Shown one piece after another: positions 9,165 to 16,774 of a stretch of DNA of 64,000 nt. The notes beneath the pieces were generated by a model. It saw only the letters and a program-made list of their open reading frames with translations. It had not been told where the DNA came from and ran no database searches. The stretch is from Bacteroidales bacterium (GTDB lineage Bacteria; Bacteroidota; Bacteroidia; Bacteroidales; JAIOZK01). Position 1 is the first letter of the stretch. Each line of letters starts with the position of its first letter. A program made the translations under genes and the position numbers. The stretch covers positions 27,862 through 91,861 of the forward strand of contig JAIOZK010000016.1 in assembly GCA_021740625.1 (NCBI GenBank), written 5' to 3'.

Positions 9165-10271
9165 TTAATGTTCAATGTGTTCAGCAAAGATATCACCATA
9201 TTCCGGAAAATCATTGTAATGCCATTTGTCCAGTACAATTCCGTCTTTGAGCAAAATCAGTCCGGGATTTGAGCGTATGATTGTTTTCAGGATGATATCA
9301 TCTGCATAGTAAAAATCATATTCAACATTATGTTTTTCCCTGAATTTATCAACCTTTGCAGGAATACTGCTCGTAAGCGCAATCATATCATGTCCTTCCC
9401 GTTCGACATCCTGGTAAAGACCGTTCAGTTTTTTGAAAGATGTTGTATCGGTCTTATCCAAATCGTATGCTACCACCAGGAACTGATAATAGGGGTTTTT
9501 AATGAAATCCCTGGTAAAATCTTCACCATCCCTGTTTTCGATTTTCAATTCCGCTGTGTTCTCCCCTTTTTCTTCAAAGCGCTGGGAAACGAATTCCCAG
9601 TTTTCCAGCCATACCGAATCATTCCAGGGATAATTGGGTGACAGGTATTCTTTCGTTTCCCCGGTGTTGATGTTGCGGTATGTAAGATAAACATCCGGTT
9701 CTTCTGTATGCTCATTTTTCACAGACTGGCCAACTTCCCATGATCTGAAATCAAGGACCGGCAAATGATTCAGGTTGTAAACGGAAAACCAGACAAACCC
9801 GCCTGCAGCCAGCAAAATAAGAACCATCTGTGTTGAGGATGCCCAGGGGCTTGCTTCTTTTTTGCGGGTAAAGAAGATGATCGACACAAAAACGATCAGC
9901 ACAAGATTTTTGTAAAATGTTTCCCAGTTGGTGAGTTTGATGGCATCTCCAAAGCAACCACAATCTGGGACGGGATTGTAGAGGGCATCGTAAAATGTTA
10001 AACCCGTGAAAAATATCATTAGCAGAAACAAAATCCAGGAAAGGAATTTTAGCCTTGTGTTGAAAACCAGGGCAAATCCCAATACAAACTCAAGGGCGGA
10101 AAGGGAAACGGAAAGAAACAGTGCCAGCGGGATGGCCCATTCCATTCCGTATGCAACAAAGTAATCTTCAATGCGGTAGGCGGTTCCCAGCGGATCAACG
10201 CCTTTTACTATACCAGAAAACATAAAAACGATCCCAACCAGCCACCTGCTGACAACACGCAACAACTTCAT
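9165..10271 (-). CDS. DoxX/MauE-like membrane protein, BT_3928 family
   Basis: The 368-residue protein has four N-terminal membrane helices in about the first 145 residues, with the DoxX/MauE-like start (MFSGIVKGVDPLGTAYRIEDY) and a conserved-looking CGCFGD dicysteine motif in a loop. A fifth hydrophobic segment follows, then a soluble C-terminal domain of about 170 residues with thioredoxin-like spacing but no CxxC. Known of the family: BT_3928-type proteins are common in Bacteroidota and have no firm function. A role in membrane redox or electron transfer is inference. It sits between the DUF1599 and ABC permease genes with gaps of 12-16 bp. Confidence 0.8.
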   Translation of the reverse strand: MKLLRVVSRWLVGIVFMFSGIVKGVDPLGTAYRIEDYFVAYGMEWAIPLALFLSVSLSALEFVLGFALVFNTRLKFLSWILFLLMIFFTGLTFYDALYNPVPDCGCFGDAIKLTNWETFYKNLVLIVFVSIIFFTRKKEASPWASSTQMVLILLAAGGFVWFSVYNLNHLPVLDFRSWEVGQSVKNEHTEEPDVYLTYRNINTGETKEYLSPNYPWNDSVWLENWEFVSQRFEEKGENTAELKIENRDGEDFTRDFIKNPYYQFLVVAYDLDKTDTTSFKKLNGLYQDVEREGHDMIALTSSIPAKVDKFREKHNVEYDFYYADDIILKTIIRSNPGLILLKDGIVLDKWHYNDFPEYGDIFAEHIEH

Positions 10272-10287
10272 AAAAAATCTTCCTATT

Positions 10288-10854
10288 TTACTTCGTTTCC
10301 AATATTTTTATCAACGCAAAAACAGCGTAATTGATTATATCATAAAAGTTGGCATCCACCCCTTCCGAGACAACCGTTTCACCTTTATTATCTTCAATTT
10401 GTTTGATCCTGAACAATTTCATCAGAATGATATCCGTAAGGGAACTGATGCGCATATTTCTCCAGGCCTCACCATAATCATGGTTCTTATCCTGCATCAG
10501 GCTTTTTGCCTTCATTGCATAATGCCCGTACTTTTCTTCCACCTGTTCGGCCGGCATTTCCAGTTCATCAAAGGTATCGGGCAAAATGATCTTGTCGCCC
10601 AGTTCGAGTTGTATCAATGCAATGATAGAATAATTAACAATTCCAATAAACTCCGGTTCAATGCCCTCTTCAATTTTTTGCGATCCCTTGCTGTCAATAC
10701 TTCTGATCCGGTTTGCCTTGATGTAGATTTGATCCGTCAGGGAGCTGGCCCGCAACACCCGCCAGGCTGTTCCGTAATCTTTCATTTTATTCAGGAACAG
10801 ATTCTTACAGTTTTCGATCACTTCATCATATTGCCCGGAAGTTATGTTTTCCAT
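10288..10854 (-). CDS. DUF1599 protein with internal duplication
   Basis: The 188-residue protein consists of two copies of one module. Each has a (M)KDYGTAWR or HDYGEAWR motif, then SSLTD, an R-I-(K/R)-x-I segment and a V/I-N-Y-(S/A) helix; the copies cover roughly residues 15-95 and 105-185. This matches DUF1599, annotated as a nucleotide-modification-associated domain. The biochemical role is not established. It is the first gene of the minus-strand block and is divergent from folP, with a 36-bp gap. Confidence 0.85.
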   Translation of the reverse strand: MENITSGQYDEVIENCKNLFLNKMKDYGTAWRVLRASSLTDQIYIKANRIRSIDSKGSQKIEEGIEPEFIGIVNYSIIALIQLELGDKIILPDTFDELEMPAEQVEEKYGHYAMKAKSLMQDKNHDYGEAWRNMRISSLTDIILMKLFRIKQIEDNKGETVVSEGVDANFYDIINYAVFALIKILETK

Positions 10855-10862
10855 AGAATGTC

Positions 10863-10870
10863 TATTTTCG
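10863..10870 (+). promoter_or_regulatory. Putative -7 element upstream of folP
   Basis: TATTTTCG matches the Bacteroidota TAnnTTTG consensus with one mismatch and lies 20 bp before the folP ATG at 10891. It also argues against the in-frame ATG at 10858. Confidence 0.5.
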
Positions 10871-10890
10871 CAAAAACTTTGGATTTAAAA

Positions 10891-11754
10891 ATGACGCGTA
10901 AAGGTACATCTTTTTCAGAAAAGCAGTTGCTGGAATGCGGCGGGAAAAAACTGGATTTATCAACACCTGCAGTGATGGGGGTATTGAATATCACCCCCGA
11001 TTCTTTTTATGACGGGGGCAAAAACACAGACTTTAAAACCATTGAAAACTCCCTTGAAGAAATGATTCGCGAAGGCGCTTCAATTATCGACATTGGTGGT
11101 ACTTCAACACGCCCAGGTGCGCCGGAGGTGAGTAAGAAATTGGAATGGGAACGGATCGAACCTGTATTGCGTTTTGTCCTGAAGACTTACCCCGAAATGA
11201 TCGTGTCCATTGATACATACCGGTCGCAAGTTGCTGAAAAAGCCATGGAAGCAGGCGTCCACATTATTAATGATATATCAGGAGGAACTTTTGATGAGCA
11301 GATGATACCACTTATATCCCAAAGCAATTGTGCCTTTGTAATCATGCATATTCAGGGTACGCCCCGGAATATGCAGAAAAACCCGGCTTACTCCAATGTG
11401 ACAAAAGAGATCGGCAATTTTTTCCAGCAGCAGATCAATCAATTCAAAAAGCATGGTTTTGATAACCTAATCCTGGACCCGGGTTTTGGATTTGGAAAAA
11501 CTGTGGAGCATAATTTTTCCCTGCTGAAAAACCTGGGAATATACCGGGAATTCGATTTTCCGTTGCTTGCTGGGTTATCACGCAAGTCCATGATCAATAA
11601 AATCCTGGGGACACAACCCGCCTCAGCCCTCAACGGAACCACCACAGTCAATACAATAGCATTGCTGAATGGAGCCAATATTTTAAGGGTGCATGATGTG
11701 AAAGAAGCAGTGGAAGCGGTAAAGATCGTGGAAAAGCTGAAGAAGGTGGATTAA
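10891..11754 (+). CDS. folP: Dihydropteroate synthase
   Basis: FolP condenses 6-hydroxymethyl-dihydropterin diphosphate with p-aminobenzoate to form dihydropteroate in folate synthesis; it is the sulfonamide target. The 287-residue TIM barrel has the signature GVLNITPDSFYDGG at residues 30-43, DIGGTSTRPGA for diphosphate binding, a D-P-G-F-G-F-G-K-T pterin-binding motif and a late GLSRKSM motif. The reading frame is open far upstream but that part is antisense to the DUF1599 gene. The ATG at 10891 is chosen from family N-termini and the promoter motif; 10858 is the alternative. Confidence 0.95.
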   Translation: MTRKGTSFSEKQLLECGGKKLDLSTPAVMGVLNITPDSFYDGGKNTDFKTIENSLEEMIREGASIIDIGGTSTRPGAPEVSKKLEWERIEPVLRFVLKTYPEMIVSIDTYRSQVAEKAMEAGVHIINDISGGTFDEQMIPLISQSNCAFVIMHIQGTPRNMQKNPAYSNVTKEIGNFFQQQINQFKKHGFDNLILDPGFGFGKTVEHNFSLLKNLGIYREFDFPLLAGLSRKSMINKILGTQPASALNGTTTVNTIALLNGANILRVHDVKEAVEAVKIVEKLKKVD

Positions 11755-12031
11755 CCACAAATTACAGGTTTCGGATTAAAGGTTTACACATTCAATCAAT
11801 AACATAAATTCGTGTATGTCATCCTAACAGGATTTTGGAATTACTACCAAAATATCAAACTTAACGGTTTTGTAAGCCAGACAAGAAAAGCGGGCAAGAA
11901 AAAAATAAATAAACGCACCAAATCGCGTATCGATGATAATTAAAAACCCGGAGTTTTGAATTAATGAGCTGAAGAAAAGATATTATTGCACTTTTTAGAC
12001 AGCTTCCTTAAAATAAATTGTTTTTTAAGCG

Positions 12032-12718
12032 CTAAATGGGTTTTTTCCTGAAACCGAAAGCTATTAAAACCAGGATCATGAAAATACCGCTGTAAATTGC
12101 CCAATCGGAAAGGGGCACTTCAGCGGCAGGTCCCAGGCAAAATGCTAAATCATAATCCTGGGTATATCCCAAGCCATACATATAACAAGAATTGTCTCCA
12201 TCTGCCGAGGATATCCAGGTATGATGAAAAGAATCGTCGGGGTAATCAGCAATTCCAACCCAGTCGCCTGCTGTAACTGAAACGGTTGTTGGAAATACAT
12301 AGTGATATTCAATGACGGAAAAACCACTCATACTTTCTCCTGTATTGGTTCCCGATAAAGGAACAGACAAAAAACTTGCAAAGGTGGTTCCGGGTATACC
12401 CCCGGCGTCGTGCTTAAAAATGATATCGACAGTCAGGGGATCATGAACAGTTATTTCCTTCATCCAGAAAGTAATACTTGCAACCGGACCAAAGGGTGTG
12501 CTTTCAATTTTGTCAAAAGGAATTATCCCGTCTTTTGTCCCGAGGTCAGCAGAACCATCCGGTAAATGGGAATAATTTGAATTTGATGGGCAGCTTAAAT
12601 CAGTGACATCGCGGGTGGAACCGTTTTGTTCTGTTATTACAGAAATTGATTGGAAATTTTGTGCAGATACAATGGCAATACAGTAACATGCGATCAATAA
12701 TAAAATTATTTTTTTCAT
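12032..12718 (-). CDS. Secreted protein with C-terminal membrane sorting tail
   Basis: The 228-residue protein has a signal peptide (MKKIILLLIACYCIAIVSA) and a beta-rich body with no recognised domain. It ends in a short motif VPLSDWAIY, one hydrophobic helix and a basic end FRKKPI. This three-part tail (motif, membrane helix, basic cluster) is the layout of CTERM sorting signals such as IPTL-CTERM, processed by exosortase- or rhombosortase-like enzymes. No such enzyme lies in this window. Function unknown; surface display is an inference. It is a single gene, flanked by a 277-bp gap on the folP side in which I see nothing else. Confidence 0.75.
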   Translation of the reverse strand: MKKIILLLIACYCIAIVSAQNFQSISVITEQNGSTRDVTDLSCPSNSNYSHLPDGSADLGTKDGIIPFDKIESTPFGPVASITFWMKEITVHDPLTVDIIFKHDAGGIPGTTFASFLSVPLSGTNTGESMSGFSVIEYHYVFPTTVSVTAGDWVGIADYPDDSFHHTWISSADGDNSCYMYGLGYTQDYDLAFCLGPAAEVPLSDWAIYSGIFMILVLIAFGFRKKPI

Positions 12719-12902
12719 AACTATTTGATTTGGTTAACAAATAATGATGAAAGCAAAAGTAAATCATTTTTATATGGATTGTCAAATAAATAATGCTGGC
12801 TGGTTTTTATCCGGGCAAGAAAAAATACCAAAGCATTAATATTAAACCGGCTACCATCTTACTTCCTGCTTACTGTATCCGTTACTTTTTCAAATATTTC
12901 CC

Positions 12903-12910
12903 TATTTTTG
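12903..12910 (+). promoter_or_regulatory. Promoter -7 element for cdaA
   Basis: TATTTTTG is a perfect TAnnTTTG match. It lies 18 bp before the proposed TTG start at 12928 and inside the longer ATG-started reading frame, so it decides the start choice. Confidence 0.6.
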
Positions 12911-12927
12911 TATATTATAGTAAAACT

Positions 12928-13761
12928 TTGCAGGAATTACTCATCACCGGTTTCATTGGGCTTCGGCTGCTGGACATAATCGATATCCTGCTGGTAGCCT
13001 TGCTTTTGTATGAACTTTATAACCTCCTTCGCGGAACTGTTGCTATCAACATATTCATCGGCATTCTGGCCATCTTCCTGGTATGGAAAGTGGTTTCGGC
13101 CCTGGAAATGAAATTGCTCAGCGAGATTCTGGGAGGTTTTATCAGTGTGGGTTTCATTGCATTGATCGTGATCTTTCAACCTGAGATACGCAGGTTTCTT
13201 TTTGCCCTCGGCACACCCGCATTCATCAATAAAAAAGGAAGGGGTTTCTTTTTCTGGCGTTTCAGCCTGGAAGAAGAGAACAAACTGGATATTGACAACA
13301 TCATCGTAGCCTGCCAGCGGATGGCCGATGCTCGCGAAGGTGCTTTGATCGTTCTCTCCCACCAGCACGACCTGAAACAATTCATAGAAACGGGTGAAAA
13401 GCTGAATGCTGTCGTATCCAGCCGTTTGTTAGAAAACATCTTTTATAAAAACAGTCCCCTGCATGATGGTGCTGTGATCATCTCCGACAATAAAATCGTA
13501 GCTGCAGGCTGTATACTCCCGGTATCCAACAATACCAACATTCCCAAACGCCTGGGTTTGCGACACAGGGCAGCTCTTGGTCTCAGCGAACAAACTGATG
13601 CCATTGCAATTGTTGTTTCAGAGCAAACCGGTAGTATCTCCTATTGCAAACTTGGAGAGATCAACACCCGGATCAAACCAGCCAACCTCAAAGAATTTCT
13701 GGAAGAGGAATTTGCAAGCTCCGGCAAGACAGAAAAACAAAAAGAAGATCAGGATTCATAA
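12928..13761 (+). CDS. cdaA: Diadenylate cyclase CdaA (c-di-AMP synthase)
   Basis: CdaA joins two ATP molecules into the second messenger c-di-AMP, which controls potassium and osmotic balance. The protein has three N-terminal membrane helices followed by the DAC domain, with the catalytic DGA motif (LHDGAVI) and RHR motif (LRHRAALG) both intact. The longest frame opens at ATG 12793 but carries 45 extra poorly conserved residues containing a promoter motif. The TTG at 12928 gives 277 residues beginning LQELLITGFIGLR, in line with family lengths. The gene ends 12 bp inside the convergent Dabb gene. Function very sure, start moderately sure. Confidence 0.93.
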   Translation: MQELLITGFIGLRLLDIIDILLVALLLYELYNLLRGTVAINIFIGILAIFLVWKVVSALEMKLLSEILGGFISVGFIALIVIFQPEIRRFLFALGTPAFINKKGRGFFFWRFSLEEENKLDIDNIIVACQRMADAREGALIVLSHQHDLKQFIETGEKLNAVVSSRLLENIFYKNSPLHDGAVIISDNKIVAAGCILPVSNNTNIPKRLGLRHRAALGLSEQTDAIAIVVSEQTGSISYCKLGEINTRIKPANLKEFLEEEFASSGKTEKQKEDQDS

Positions 13762-14051
13762 TCCACAACGGCCGTTTTATCCATGATCTGTTTCAGGAAG
13801 TCTAATACTTTTACATGTTCGGGATGTACACGGTAATTATCAAGTCCCTCTTTCGACTCAAACTCCGAAATAAGCACAACATCATAGGCAGAAGGCTTTT
13901 CATTGAAATTCAATCCAACCTCCATGGCTTTCAGGTCCGGAACAAGCTCAACAAGATCTTCCAGCATTGTTTTGAACTTCCCTGCATTATCTAGTTTTTC
14001 CTGTGTTGAAGAAAACTCCTTCAGCTTAACCATTACGATGTGTTTGATCAT
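13749..14051 (-). CDS. Stress-responsive alpha/beta barrel (Dabb) domain protein
   Basis: A 100-residue Dabb protein, a dimeric ferredoxin-like fold. It starts MIKHIVMVKLKEF, with the usual hydrophobic first strand (IKHIVMVKL), and has the VGLNFNEKPSAYDVVLISEF segment and a late YRVHPEH motif seen in the family. Dabb proteins range from stress proteins to small cyclases, so no specific reaction is assigned. Start at 14051 chosen over 14102 because the strand must begin at the N-terminus. Its 3' end overlaps cdaA by 13 bp, tail to tail. Confidence 0.86.
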   Translation of the reverse strand: MIKHIVMVKLKEFSSTQEKLDNAGKFKTMLEDLVELVPDLKAMEVGLNFNEKPSAYDVVLISEFESKEGLDNYRVHPEHVKVLDFLKQIMDKTAVVDYES

Positions 14052-14076
14052 TTCGCCTGGATTTTTTGTTCTTTTA

Positions 14077-14084
14077 CAAAGATA
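14077..14084 (-). promoter_or_regulatory. Promoter -7 element for the Dabb gene
   Basis: On the minus strand this reads TATCTTTG, a perfect TAnnTTTG match, 25 bp upstream of the ATG at 14051. It supports that start over the one at 14102. Confidence 0.55.
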
Positions 14085-14120
14085 ATGAAAAGAGAGAATC
14101 AAATATCAGGCTTCTAATAA

Positions 14121-14152
14121 TGAATTACCCCGCCGCAGAGCAACGAGGTATC
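14121..14152. repeat. Short dispersed repeat, copy 1
   Basis: A 32-nt segment starting TGAATTACCCC and ending GAGGTATC. It lines up without gaps with 18801-18832 (TGAACTACCCC ... GGTATC). The ends form a short imperfect inverted repeat (TACCC / GGGTA in copy 2). It lies between the Dabb and rrf2 genes. Confidence 0.5.
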
Positions 14153-14183
14153 AAAAGAAAAAACTTGTCCGCCTACTGGCGGA

Positions 14184-14585
14184 TTAAAGATACTGATCCA
14201 AGGTCTGCGATTCCAGGTACGTCCTGTAATCCTCAGTCATCTTTTTGGTAATATTATTCATGATGCACTTGTCGAAAGGGCAAATGGGCTTGTCCATGGG
14301 ACATTCATGAATTTCTATTTTTCCTTCGATGGCTTCATAGATCTCCAGGAAAGTAATATCCTTGGGGGATTTTTTCAGGGTAAAACCACCGGTCGGACCA
14401 CGGTGTGACTCAATAAATCCTTCTTTAACCAGGCGCTGAAAAACTTTAGCGACATGATGTTTCGAGCTGCTTGTTGCCTCAGCGATCTTGACAACATTGA
14501 TCATTTTCTTCTGCGATTTTGCAACGAGTATCATACCATGCAATGCAATGGAGGCAGCTTCTGAGAGCGTTACTATTTTTGACAT
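14184..14585 (-). CDS. Rrf2 family transcriptional regulator with three Fe-S cysteines
   Basis: A 133-residue winged-helix regulator of the Rrf2 family (IscR, NsrR and relatives). The DNA-binding helix region is followed by the family signature RGPTGGFTL. The C-terminal part has three cysteines in C-x6-C-x4-C order (ECPMDKPICPFDKC), the arrangement that holds an iron-sulfur cluster in IscR/NsrR proteins. It is divergent from the putative metal exporter gene at 14713, so it may regulate that gene in response to Fe-S status, metal or nitric oxide; this is inferred from position only. Confidence 0.9.
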   Translation of the reverse strand: MSKIVTLSEAASIALHGMILVAKSQKKMINVVKIAEATSSSKHHVAKVFQRLVKEGFIESHRGPTGGFTLKKSPKDITFLEIYEAIEGKIEIHECPMDKPICPFDKCIMNNITKKMTEDYRTYLESQTLDQYL

Positions 14586-14611
14586 TGATTCAGTTAAGGT
14601 ATTTAATTACC

Positions 14612-14619
14612 CAAATGTA
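14612..14619 (-). promoter_or_regulatory. Promoter -7 element for the Rrf2 gene
   Basis: Minus-strand TACATTTG matches TAnnTTTG, 26 bp upstream of the rrf2 start. The 127-bp region between the two divergent genes is where an autoregulatory operator would be expected. Confidence 0.5.
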
Positions 14620-14712
14620 TACTTCTTTTTCACAACTAAAAAAGAAAAGCTGCCAAAAATTCTCAAATTCTGTCTATTTTTACCCGTTCAAAATAAATGC
14701 TGTTTTTCTTAT

Positions 14713-15798
14713 ATGTTCATAGGCATCATCAAACAAACGATCATGATCACCAGCTTTGTGCTGGCCATGATGCTCATCATCGAGTACATCAATGTGCAGA
14801 CGCGGGGTAGGTGGATACAGCCATTCAAACGTAAAGGCTGGCTGCAAATACTTTCAGCAGCGTTGCTGGGCCTGATCCCGGGTTGCCTGGGTACATACAC
14901 TGCTGTTTCTCTTTATGCACACAAGATATTTGGTTTTGCCGGCCTGGTTACAGCCATGATTGCAACATCCGGAGATGAAGCCTTTTTTATGTTGTCGGTC
15001 ATTCCACAGAATGCACTCCTGCTGTTTGCGATCATCTTTGGGGTCGCAATCCTGAGTGGCAGCCTGATTTACGCTTTTATGCGAAACAGGACATTGATGA
15101 ACCTCCCGGAAAACCACCTGCAGGTCCACGAAGAACACGAGAACTGTGTTTGCTTTGCTCCCAAAGAAATCGGAAAGCAGTTAAAAAACATTAGTTTTCA
15201 AAGAGCCATCATCATTGCCGGGCTGATTCTGTTTATTTTCGGCCTGCTGATCGGTGAATTCGGACATGCACATGAATTCGACAAACTCCTGCATCCTCAT
15301 GAACATCATCATGATCATGTACATGAAGGATCCATATGGAACTGGATCAGCATCTCTTTCCTGATCGTGTCCCTCCTTTCCCTGTTTATCATCATTACGG
15401 TAAACGACCATTTCCTGGAAGCGCATCTCTGGAACCACATCATCAAGAAGCACTTTTTGAAGATTTTTCTCTGGACACTGGCAGCCCTCACTGTTCTGCA
15501 TTTTATCAATGAATACATCGATGTGCGGGAGTGGGCGCGTGCCAATTTTTATATCATGTTGCTGATCGCGGTCCTGGTGGGCATCATCCCGCAATCGGGC
15601 CCGCACTTTATTTTTGTGCTGATGTTTGCCGAAGGGAGCATCCCTTTTAGCATCCTGCTGGCCAATTCAATTGTTCAGGATGGACATGGATCCATTCCCT
15701 TGCTGGCAGAATCAGGCAAAAGCTTCATCCTGGTAAAACTTGTAAATATTTTGATTGGCCTTTTATTCGGCATTTTTATTCACTTGCTTGGATGGTGA
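14713..15798 (+). CDS. Putative 10TM heavy-metal exporter (ArsP_2 / putative manganese transporter family)
   Basis: The 361-residue membrane protein has about ten hydrophobic helices arranged as two similar halves; each half carries a small-residue-rich motif (LLGLIPGCLGTY in the first, VLVGIIPQSGPHFIF in the second). The loop between them is very His-rich (HEFDKLLHPHEHHHDHVHEG), suggesting binding of divalent metal. This fits the PF11449-type family annotated as arsenic or manganese efflux. The real substrate is not known. The start at 14713 is chosen because the frame upstream runs antisense through the rrf2 gene and promoter region. Confidence 0.82.
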   Translation: MFIGIIKQTIMITSFVLAMMLIIEYINVQTRGRWIQPFKRKGWLQILSAALLGLIPGCLGTYTAVSLYAHKIFGFAGLVTAMIATSGDEAFFMLSVIPQNALLLFAIIFGVAILSGSLIYAFMRNRTLMNLPENHLQVHEEHENCVCFAPKEIGKQLKNISFQRAIIIAGLILFIFGLLIGEFGHAHEFDKLLHPHEHHHDHVHEGSIWNWISISFLIVSLLSLFIIITVNDHFLEAHLWNHIIKKHFLKIFLWTLAALTVLHFINEYIDVREWARANFYIMLLIAVLVGIIPQSGPHFIFVLMFAEGSIPFSILLANSIVQDGHGSIPLLAESGKSFILVKLVNILIGLLFGIFIHLLGW

Positions 15799-15811
15799 AG
15801 GCATTAAGTCT

Positions 15812-15819
15812 TATATTTG
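15812..15819 (+). promoter_or_regulatory. Promoter -7 element for the universal stress protein
   Basis: TATATTTG matches TAnnTTTG exactly, with TTG 21 nt upstream in the -33 position. It lies 20 bp before the ATG at 15840. Confidence 0.6.
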
Positions 15820-15839
15820 TTTAACAAATTTATTCGAAA

Positions 15840-16715
15840 ATGAAAAAGATACTTGTACCCATAGACTTCAGTGAGAACACTGATCGTACTTGTCAGTACG
15901 CTCTCGAAATTGCAAAAAAATACAGTTCCGAGATTCGGCTGTTCCATTCGTATTTCGATCAGATCATCGTATCCGACAGCAGTTTTCCAACAGGGGTTGA
16001 TACAGACACCATGCTCAATGAACAATTGCTGCGGGATATTGAACAAAGAGCCCGTGAGGACATCGTAAACCTGCAATCGAAACTGATAGAACAACTGAAA
16101 AAGGAGAACATTCACAGTGTGAAAATTGTCTATACCTTAAAAGGTGGTGATCCTGAAAGCGAGATCATCGACGAATGCAGTGAATACAAACCCGACCTCA
16201 TTATCATGGGTTCCAGCGGGCGCGGGCGAAAAAGCATCCTCACCGGTAGTGTTTCCAAGAAGATCATGAACAATGCAAATCTTCCTGTACTGGCAATTCC
16301 CCAGGATTATACTTTTAAGGGAATCAGGAATGTCCTGTATATGACAGATTTCGGCGGACCCGACCAGGATTTGCTGAATAAGCTGATGAAGCTGCTGCAG
16401 GATTTTGATATACAGATACACTGCCTGCATATGAACATTCACGATGACAAACGAGAGGAAAATGAAAAGAAAATGAATGCAATCAAAGAATGTTTCTCAG
16501 AAGAGGTTAAGTCGGGTACACTCAGTTGCAACCTGGTCGACAGCAAAGACATTGGCGAGGATATCGAAAAATATGTAAAGGAAAATAACATCGATCTGAT
16601 CGCTTTTCTATCACACAAGCGTAATATTTTCAAAAGACTGTTTACCAGCAAGGTCACGAAAAAAGACCTTTTCCAGGCTGATATCCCTTTACTGGCCTTT
16701 CATACAGAAGGCTAA
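15840..16715 (+). CDS. Tandem universal stress protein (UspA family)
   Basis: A 291-residue cytoplasmic protein with two Usp domains in tandem. The first (about 1-150) starts MKKILVPIDFSENT and keeps the ATP-binding motif MGSSGRGRKSILTGSVS (G-x2-G-x9-G-S pattern). The second (about 155-290) lacks a clear copy of this motif and is probably non-binding. Usp proteins help survival under stress; a partner is not evident. It has its own promoter and is probably monocistronic. Confidence 0.92.
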   Translation: MKKILVPIDFSENTDRTCQYALEIAKKYSSEIRLFHSYFDQIIVSDSSFPTGVDTDTMLNEQLLRDIEQRAREDIVNLQSKLIEQLKKENIHSVKIVYTLKGGDPESEIIDECSEYKPDLIIMGSSGRGRKSILTGSVSKKIMNNANLPVLAIPQDYTFKGIRNVLYMTDFGGPDQDLLNKLMKLLQDFDIQIHCLHMNIHDDKREENEKKMNAIKECFSEEVKSGTLSCNLVDSKDIGEDIEKYVKENNIDLIAFLSHKRNIFKRLFTSKVTKKDLFQADIPLLAFHTEG

Positions 16716-16774
16716 GGGACAAAATAAATAAGGAATTCAACGTTTGCTAAAGTAGCCATAGATCGGAAGCAGAA

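Noticed and set aside
10399..10890. A 164-codon N-terminal extension of folP
   Set aside because: It lies antisense to the DUF1599 gene, and the family N-terminus and a promoter motif fall at the later start.
14488..14712. A 75-codon N-terminal extension of the metal exporter
   Set aside because: It runs antisense through the rrf2 gene and its promoter region, and lacks family similarity.
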